Shown here one piece after another: positions 59,296-64,000 of a stretch of DNA of 64,000 bases. Made by a program: the position numbers and the translations under genes. The notes under the pieces are model-generated. The model had not been told where the DNA came from and searched no databases. It worked only from the letters and a program-made list of their open reading frames with translations. Each line of letters opens with the position of its first letter. Positions within the stretch are counted from its first letter, which is position 1. The stretch covers positions 1 to 64,000 of the forward strand of contig NZ_JANPLK010000042.1 in the NCBI RefSeq assembly GCF_031426495.1, read 5' to 3'. Source of the DNA: Gemmatimonas sp. (lineage in GTDB: Bacteria > Gemmatimonadota > Gemmatimonadetes > Gemmatimonadales > Gemmatimonadaceae).

Positions 59296-59732
59296 GATAC
59301 CACCGGGGGCGACGACAGCTCCGTCGACGCCGGCTCGGGAAGAGTGGTTCCGGTATACGCGCGGACGCGCTCCAGCAGGCGCCGCGGGCTGAAAGGCTTG
59401 GTCATGATCTCGGAAACGCCAAGGGATTCGACTTCGCGCAATTGCGCATCCTGTCCTGCTGCCGTGAGGACGATGCAGGGCAGGGGACGCCACCGGATAT
59501 CGCCACGCAGCACACGGAGGATCTCGGTACCCGACATACCCGGTAGCATGAGGTCCAGCACCACCAGAGCGACCGCCGGGGTCGACTCGAGGGCGGAGAG
59601 TGCCTCCGCGCCGTGCTCCGCCAGATGCACCGTAAAACCGGCCTGTTCGAGGCGCGTCCGGATGATGCGACCGATGTGTGGCTCGTCATCAACGACGAGC
59701 ACGGTCACCCCGGCGGCCGGATCAACGGGCAT
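59292..59732 (-). CDS. Single-domain response regulator (CheY-like)
   Basis: A 146-residue receiver-only protein. The acidic pair is in VVDDEPHIGR (Asp15/Asp16 region), phosphoacceptor Asp60 in VVLDLMLPG, switch Thr in IVLTAAGQ and Lys in MTKPFSPRRLLE. No output domain. It therefore works through protein-protein contact or as a phosphate sink. It lies between a roadblock-domain gene (20 bases upstream) and manC (4-base overlap). An orphan histidine kinase is encoded on the other strand 2.4 kb away and could be the partner. Confidence 0.88.
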   Translation of the reverse strand: MPVDPAAGVTVLVVDDEPHIGRIIRTRLEQAGFTVHLAEHGAEALSALESTPAVALVVLDLMLPGMSGTEILRVLRGDIRWRPLPCIVLTAAGQDAQLREVESLGVSEIMTKPFSPRRLLERVRAYTGTTLPEPASTELSSPPVVS

Positions 59733-59752
59733 CGGGACCGAGGCGCGCGCGC

Positions 59753-60106
59753 TCAGACGAGCGAGGCGATCTGCGCCCGAAAGCGACGGAGATCGTACAA
59801 GAGCGCCGCCAGATTGGCATCCGGACGTAGGAGCACGAGCATGAACGCCTCGGGGGATACCGAGGTTACGACAACGGTGCCGGTGCTGTATTCGAGCACC
59901 ATGAGGCCGAAGTCGCCGCGACCGGCTGCGACGCCCATTTCGGCGGCGGCGAGCGCCATCGGGGGCACGAAAGCGGCCAATCCGTCCGGGTCTAGCGCGG
60001 CATCGGTGGCGCCGTCGATCAGGAGACCGTCGCGCCCCAGGACGATGGCGGCATCCACACCGTCGCGGCGGCGCAATGCACTGACGAGATCGCGAATGGT
60101 GGGCAT
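59753..60106 (-). CDS. Roadblock/LC7-domain protein
   Basis: A 117-residue protein built almost entirely of one roadblock/LC7 fold: LVSALRRRDGVDAAIVLGRDG, LAAFVPPMALAAAEMGVAAG, MVLEYSTGTVVVTSVSPEAFM, LAALLYDLRRF. Bacterial roadblock proteins such as MglB regulate small GTPases, or act as scaffolds. No GTPase gene (mglA-like) is within view. It is the first gene of the operon with the response regulator and nucleotide-sugar enzymes, divergent from the lipoprotein-serS operon. Confidence 0.8.
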   Translation of the reverse strand: MPTIRDLVSALRRRDGVDAAIVLGRDGLLIDGATDAALDPDGLAAFVPPMALAAAEMGVAAGRGDFGLMVLEYSTGTVVVTSVSPEAFMLVLLRPDANLAALLYDLRRFRAQIASLV

Positions 60107-60255
60107 GGCGGAACGCTGGTCGCGAAGCGGGGTGAAGTCAAGCGAGGATGCTCACGTGATTGCGGTGGCAAGGCGGCAGCAATGCGGCACCAAGCGCTTG
60201 CCCGGACACGAGTTGAGCGGTAACCTCCACACCCGTACCGCTATCGCTTCCGACC

Positions 60256-60882
60256 ATGGGAGTTACCCTGCTCGCTCGTTTCCTCGGCGCGCCTCGAGTC
60301 GCTCGGCGCGCCATGTCGTTTCCGGCCCTGATCGTCACGGCCGTTGCCCTCGCCGCCTGCGGCGACTCCAACAACCTGCTCAATGCAGCGTCGTCCGAGA
60401 ACACCGCGCGCAACTACAGCGTCTACGCGCTTACGGGCACGTCCTCGGCGCTGCCGGCCGCGTACAACTTCACGACGGAACTGTTGGCCCGCCCGCAGTT
60501 GCTGTCGAACGGCGGCGTGAATTTCGACGTGGCCTTCGACCTCACGAGCGACAACAAGGTCAAGCTGCTGCCGGTCCGCGCTGTCGTACCGCTGCCGCCG
60601 GCCGGTGTCTCGAGCGTCGGCATGCTCAAGTCGACCAGCGCGTACAGCGCCCTCGAACGCGCCCCGGATCGCGGCTACACGGTCGATTCCACGCTCATCG
60701 TCGGCATCGGCGAAACCGTCGTGCTGCAGCTTCCCGGCTCCGGTTGCATCTACGGCGAGCCGTATTACGCGAAGCTCGTGGTCGATAGCATCATCGCCGC
60801 CCAACGGCGCATCGTGGTCGGCTCGCTGGTAAACCGCAATTGTGGTTTCCGCGCGCTGACGGTTGGTATCCCGAAGAACTGA
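60256..60882 (+). CDS. Predicted lipoprotein of unknown function
   Basis: A 208-residue protein from ATG 60256 with a lipoprotein signal: ALAAC with Cys35 as the lipidated residue, after a hydrophobic FPALIVTAVALA stretch. Mature residues ~45-208 are beta-rich (NYSVYALTGTSSALPAAYNF, VNFDVAFDLTSDNKVKLLPV, GETVVLQLPGSGCIYGEPYY) with two more cysteines. No family recognised. serS starts seven bases after its stop, so the two are cotranscribed. An ATG at 60313 would shorten the signal peptide. Confidence 0.78.
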   Translation: MGVTLLARFLGAPRVARRAMSFPALIVTAVALAACGDSNNLLNAASSENTARNYSVYALTGTSSALPAAYNFTTELLARPQLLSNGGVNFDVAFDLTSDNKVKLLPVRAVVPLPPAGVSSVGMLKSTSAYSALERAPDRGYTVDSTLIVGIGETVVLQLPGSGCIYGEPYYAKLVVDSIIAAQRRIVVGSLVNRNCGFRALTVGIPKN

Positions 60883-60889
60883 TTTTCGC

Positions 60890-62167
60890 ATGCATGACAT
60901 TCGGTTGTTGCGCGACCAGCTCGAGCACCTGCGCGACGGTATGCGCCGTCGCGGCAAGCTCGCTGAACTCGGCCCCATGCTCGACCGTGCGGAGTCGCTC
61001 GAACGGGAGCGTCGTACCGCCATCACGGAACTCGAGGCCCAGCAGGCGCGTCGGAACAAGGTGACGGCGGAGGTCGGACAGCGCCGCAAGGCGGGCGAAG
61101 ACGCGACCGAGCTCATGGCCGAAGGGCGGGCCGTCGGCGAGCAGATCGCGATGCTCGAGCAGCGTCGAGCGGAAACCGAGGCCGCCGTCTCGATCATGCT
61201 CTACGAACTGCCGAATATCACCTTGCCTGACGTCCCCGAAGGCGACGAAACCGCGAACACGGTCGTGCGCAGCTGGGGCACGCCGCGCACACCCGATGCG
61301 TCCATCGTGCCGCACTGGGAGAAGGGCGAAGCGTTCGGTATGATCGACCTCGCCCGTGGGGCGAAGATCAGCGGCTCGGGCTTCATCGTGTATCGCGGTC
61401 GCGGCGCGCGCCTTGTGCGCGCCTTGATGAACATGATGCTCGACATCCACACCGAGGAGCACGGCTACGAAGAGACGTGGGTGCCGCTCGTCGTGAATCG
61501 GGCCTCGATGACCGGCACGGGCAACTTCCCCAAGTTCGAGGAAGACGCCTACGCGGTCACCGAAGACGAGCTGTTCCTCATTCCCACGGCCGAAGTCCCG
61601 GTCACCAATCTCTATCGCGACGAGATTCTCGACGCGAGCGAATTGCCGAAGCGCTTCTGCGCCTTCAGCGCCTGCTTCCGTCGTGAAGCCGGAGCCGCCG
61701 GCAAGGACACGCGAGGCCTGCTGCGCGTGCACGAATTCGACAAGGTCGAGCTGGTGCGCTACGCTAATCCCGAGACCTCGCTCGATGAGCTGGAGTTGCT
61801 CACCAGCCAGGCCGAAACGATCCTCCAGCGGCTCGAACTGCCGTATCGTGTGTTGCTGCTGGCGGCCGGAGATACGGGCTTCTCCAGCGCGAAGACCTAC
61901 GACCTCGAAGTGTTCGCCCCTGGCGTCGGTAAGTGGCTCGAAGTCTCCAGCTGCAGCCTCTTCACCGATTTCCAGGCGCGCCGCGCCAACATTCGCTTTC
62001 GTCCCGCGCCGGGAGAAAAGCCGAAACTGGTGCACACGCTGAACGGGTCGGCGCTCGCGTTTTCGCGCGTCATCGCGAGCATTCTCGAGCACCATCAGCA
62101 GCCCGATGGCTCCGTCCGGATTCCCGAGGCGCTGCAGCCGTACCTCGGTCGCGCCGAACTGCGCTAA
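60890..62167 (+). CDS. serS: Seryl-tRNA synthetase
   Basis: Start at ATG 60890 (MHDIRLLRDQLEHL), 425 residues. The N-terminal coiled-coil arm (about 1-105) grips the long variable arm of serine tRNAs. The class II catalytic core has motif 2 CFRREAGAAGKDTRGLLRVHEF-type sequence (residues ~260-285) and motif 3 NGSALAFSRVIASILEHHQ near 385-403. It charges tRNA-Ser. Notably the same window carries a tRNA-Ser(GGA) gene without a proper D arm. It is followed by the histidine kinase gene 12 bases on. Confidence 0.96.
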   Translation: MHDIRLLRDQLEHLRDGMRRRGKLAELGPMLDRAESLERERRTAITELEAQQARRNKVTAEVGQRRKAGEDATELMAEGRAVGEQIAMLEQRRAETEAAVSIMLYELPNITLPDVPEGDETANTVVRSWGTPRTPDASIVPHWEKGEAFGMIDLARGAKISGSGFIVYRGRGARLVRALMNMMLDIHTEEHGYEETWVPLVVNRASMTGTGNFPKFEEDAYAVTEDELFLIPTAEVPVTNLYRDEILDASELPKRFCAFSACFRREAGAAGKDTRGLLRVHEFDKVELVRYANPETSLDELELLTSQAETILQRLELPYRVLLLAAGDTGFSSAKTYDLEVFAPGVGKWLEVSSCSLFTDFQARRANIRFRPAPGEKPKLVHTLNGSALAFSRVIASILEHHQQPDGSVRIPEALQPYLGRAELR

Positions 62168-62179
62168 GCGTCGCCACCG

Positions 62180-63331
62180 ATGCGCCGTCGCCGCTGGCCC
62201 GTAGTCGTCATGGTGCTCGGCGTGCTGGGGCTGCTCACGTGGTACGTCGTGTACACGCAGCACGTCGTGCGTCAGCTGCGCGTCGCTGCGGCGGGGCAGG
62301 GGCAGATGTACTCCCGCATCTTCCGGGCGCTGCAGGACACGAGCGCCACGCAGGATCCCACGATCACCCTCGTGGAGCTGTTGCAGCAGATTCGTGAATC
62401 GGGATTGCCTCTCGTGCTCACTGATACCGACGGCCGCGTGTCGGGGGTCGCGAATCTGCCCTTCGACGAACCGCTCGACGGCGAACGCACGAAGGCCTTC
62501 ATGCGCGAGCTCGACCGCCGAAACGCGCCCATTCTGCAGCCCGGCTCGACTGGTGTGCACTACGGTGACAGCCCGATGGTGCGCGGACTGCAGGTTATTC
62601 CTATCCTCCAGGCCTTCGGCATTGGACTGCTCGTCGCATTCGGTGTCTATGCGTTGATTGAACGCGGACGCGCCGATCGCGAGAAAGTATGGGCCGGTAT
62701 GGCGCGTGAGGCCGCCCACCAACTTGGCACGCCGCTCTCGGCGATGGCCGGCTGGCTCGAACTGCTGCGGGACATGGTCACCACCGCGACCGCCACCCGC
62801 GCCGTCGATGCAATGGAGCAGGATCTGCAACGCCTTGAACGGGTGTCACATCGTTTCGAGCGAATCGGTCGTCCGCCGCGCGACGAGCAGGTGGATTGCG
62901 CTGAGCTGGTCGATCGGCTGGCCTCGTACTTCGCAGCGCGCGCGCCCACGCTGGCGCGCACCGTGCGCATTCGGAGCGAGCACCCCGAGGGGCCGCTCAT
63001 GACGCGCGGCGACAAGGTGCTCCTGGAGTGGGTGTTGGAAGTACTGATCAAGAACGCGATGGACGCCCTCGCTGGTCGTGATGGAGAAGTCGTCGTGTCG
63101 GCCATTCCGCTCCCGGAGGGGGGCGTGCGCATTCGCGTGCAGGACAACGGCCCCGGCATTCCCCGCAAATTGCGCAAGCGCATTTTCGACGCCGGCTTCA
63201 CCACGAAGGATCGCGGCTGGGGTATCGGCTTGTCGCTCGCGCGTCGCATCGTGCAGGAGAATCACGAAGGCAAGCTGATGCTCGCTGACACCGACCGCGG
63301 AGCGGCGTTCGACGTTATCTTGCACGCATGA
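62180..63331 (+). CDS. Membrane sensor histidine kinase
   Basis: A 383-residue kinase from ATG 62180 with two membrane helices (about 8-24 and 143-160) around a ~115-residue extracytoplasmic sensor. There is no HAMP domain. The H-box is REAAHQLGTPLSAM with phosphorylated His180. N-box IKNAMDAL, G1 DNGPGIP and G2 GWGIGLSLARRI complete the ATPase. The His-Gln-Leu-Gly-Thr-Pro variation is common in this kinase group. No response regulator is adjacent; the nearest is the receiver-only protein at 59292-59732. It overlaps the helicase start by four bases. Confidence 0.9.
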   Translation: MRRRRWPVVVMVLGVLGLLTWYVVYTQHVVRQLRVAAAGQGQMYSRIFRALQDTSATQDPTITLVELLQQIRESGLPLVLTDTDGRVSGVANLPFDEPLDGERTKAFMRELDRRNAPILQPGSTGVHYGDSPMVRGLQVIPILQAFGIGLLVAFGVYALIERGRADREKVWAGMAREAAHQLGTPLSAMAGWLELLRDMVTTATATRAVDAMEQDLQRLERVSHRFERIGRPPRDEQVDCAELVDRLASYFAARAPTLARTVRIRSEHPEGPLMTRGDKVLLEWVLEVLIKNAMDALAGRDGEVVVSAIPLPEGGVRIRVQDNGPGIPRKLRKRIFDAGFTTKDRGWGIGLSLARRIVQENHEGKLMLADTDRGAAFDVILHA

Positions 63332-64000
63332 CGACGACGGGTTGGTCCGGTTCCCTCTTTGACGCGGTGCCCTCGGCACCTGCGCTCGATCTCGAAGCGC
63401 TGACGCGAAGCCTTAATCCCGGCCAGCGCGAAGCCGTGTTTCATGACGATGGTCCGGCGCTGGTGCTTGCCGGGGCCGGCTCCGGCAAGACCCGCGTGCT
63501 CACCACGCGCATCGCCCGACTCATCGGCGATCGCGGCGTGGCGCCCCACGAAATCCTCTCCGTCACGTTCACGAACAAGGCCGCCGGCGAGATGCGCGCC
63601 CGTATCGCCAAGTTTCTCGGGCACGAACCGAAAGGCATGTGGTGCGGCACCTTCCACGCCCTCGGCGCGCGCATGCTGCGCGGCGTGGCCCCGATCGTGG
63701 GACGCGAGCAGAACTTCACGATCTACGACGAAGACGACACCATCGGTGCCGTCAAGCGCGTCATGGAACGTCGCAAGCTCAGCCCCACGCAGTTCGCCCC
63801 CAAGGCCATTCTGAGCGCGATCTCGAGTGCCAAGAACGCGCTCGTATCTCCGAGCGAATACGCGCGTACGGCCCGTGACACCTTCACGACGGCCGTCGCC
63901 GGCGTGTACACCGATCTCGAACACGCCCTGCAGCAGGCCAATGCCGTCACCTTCGACGACTTGCTGGTGCTACCCGTTCGTGCGCTCGAGCAGGATGAAG
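63328..64000 (+). CDS. UvrD/PcrA-type DNA helicase, cut by window edge
   Basis: Starts at ATG 63328; 224 residues are visible before the window ends. Walker A AGAGSGKT at 48-55, preceded by the Q-motif LNPGQREAV. Then TFTNKAAGEMRARI (motif Ia), TFHALGARMLR and TFDDLLVLPVRAL, standard for superfamily 1A helicases such as PcrA/UvrD. The ~15-residue Ser/Thr/Ala-rich N-terminal extension is specific. It unwinds DNA in nucleotide-excision and mismatch repair. Whether it is UvrD, PcrA or Rep cannot be told from this part. Translationally coupled to the histidine kinase gene. Confidence 0.93.
   Translation, partial: MTTTGWSGSLFDAVPSAPALDLEALTRSLNPGQREAVFHDDGPALVLAGAGSGKTRVLTTRIARLIGDRGVAPHEILSVTFTNKAAGEMRARIAKFLGHEPKGMWCGTFHALGARMLRGVAPIVGREQNFTIYDEDDTIGAVKRVMERRKLSPTQFAPKAILSAISSAKNALVSPSEYARTARDTFTTAVAGVYTDLEHALQQANAVTFDDLLVLPVRALEQDE

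Noticed and set aside
60791..62830. 679-residue frame antisense to serS and the histidine kinase
   Set aside because: No motif; both sense-strand genes are complete and conserved.

Overview
The window is high-G+C bacterial DNA with short intergenic gaps, many GTG starts and frequent 4-base ATGA/GTGA overlaps. The mix of genes suggests a Gram-negative-type aerobe of the Gemmatimonadota (Gemmatimonas-like). It includes a Bat/MoxR von Willebrand locus, a CIRCE-controlled groESL, bacillithiol-type bshA, an alternative GlmU-like enzyme, a long Gly/Met GroEL tail and many secreted TPR and peptidase proteins. This placement is an inference from gene content. No rRNA is present to confirm it.

Left edge (1-1340): the end of an IS3-type element, a possible remnant of an exported-protein gene, an unrecognised gene and a tRNA-Ser(GGA) gene that lacks most of its D arm. 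The stretch looks like a small accessory patch. 1.7-10.8 kb holds an exported TPR protein, an aldehyde dehydrogenase/quinone oxidoreductase pair, a DUF427 protein, and a flavin monooxygenase - SDR - saccharopine-dehydrogenase-like cluster in which the SDR lacks its cofactor-binding half.

10.8-18.3 kb (minus strand) is the most interesting block. egtB and egtD (ergothioneine synthesis) run into a DUF427 gene, a mercuric-reductase-like flavoenzyme, an OpuC/EgtUV-type ABC ATPase, a fused binding-protein/permease and a Rieske-flavodoxin fusion. Their overlaps and small gaps suggest one transcription unit that could couple synthesis, redox recycling and transport of ergothioneine or a related betaine.

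18.4-30.7 kb: a phospholipase-D-like protein; a YtrA-type GntR repressor with its ABC transporter and two operator-like palindromes; a penicillin-acylase-family hydrolase; an M28 peptidase gene broken by one in-frame TGA; a small exported protein; and two tandem ATP-grasp enzymes.

30.7-53.8 kb is mostly housekeeping: pyrR-pyrB-pyrC with an 11-bp inverted repeat over the pyrR start; a class II aldolase; a zinc-ribbon protein; rpsT; an M50 protease followed by scpA, scpB and an RluB-type pseudouridine synthase; the moxR-DUF58-bat operon (41-47 kb); then mutL-miaA-bshA-uppP-birA-coaX. groES-groEL (54.0-56.0 kb) follows a perfect CIRCE element.

The right end has a minus-strand operon (roadblock protein, single-domain response regulator, mannose-1-phosphate guanylyltransferase, GlmU-like enzyme, MBL hydrolase) divergent from a plus-strand operon (lipoprotein, serS, histidine kinase, and a UvrD/PcrA-type helicase cut by the window end).
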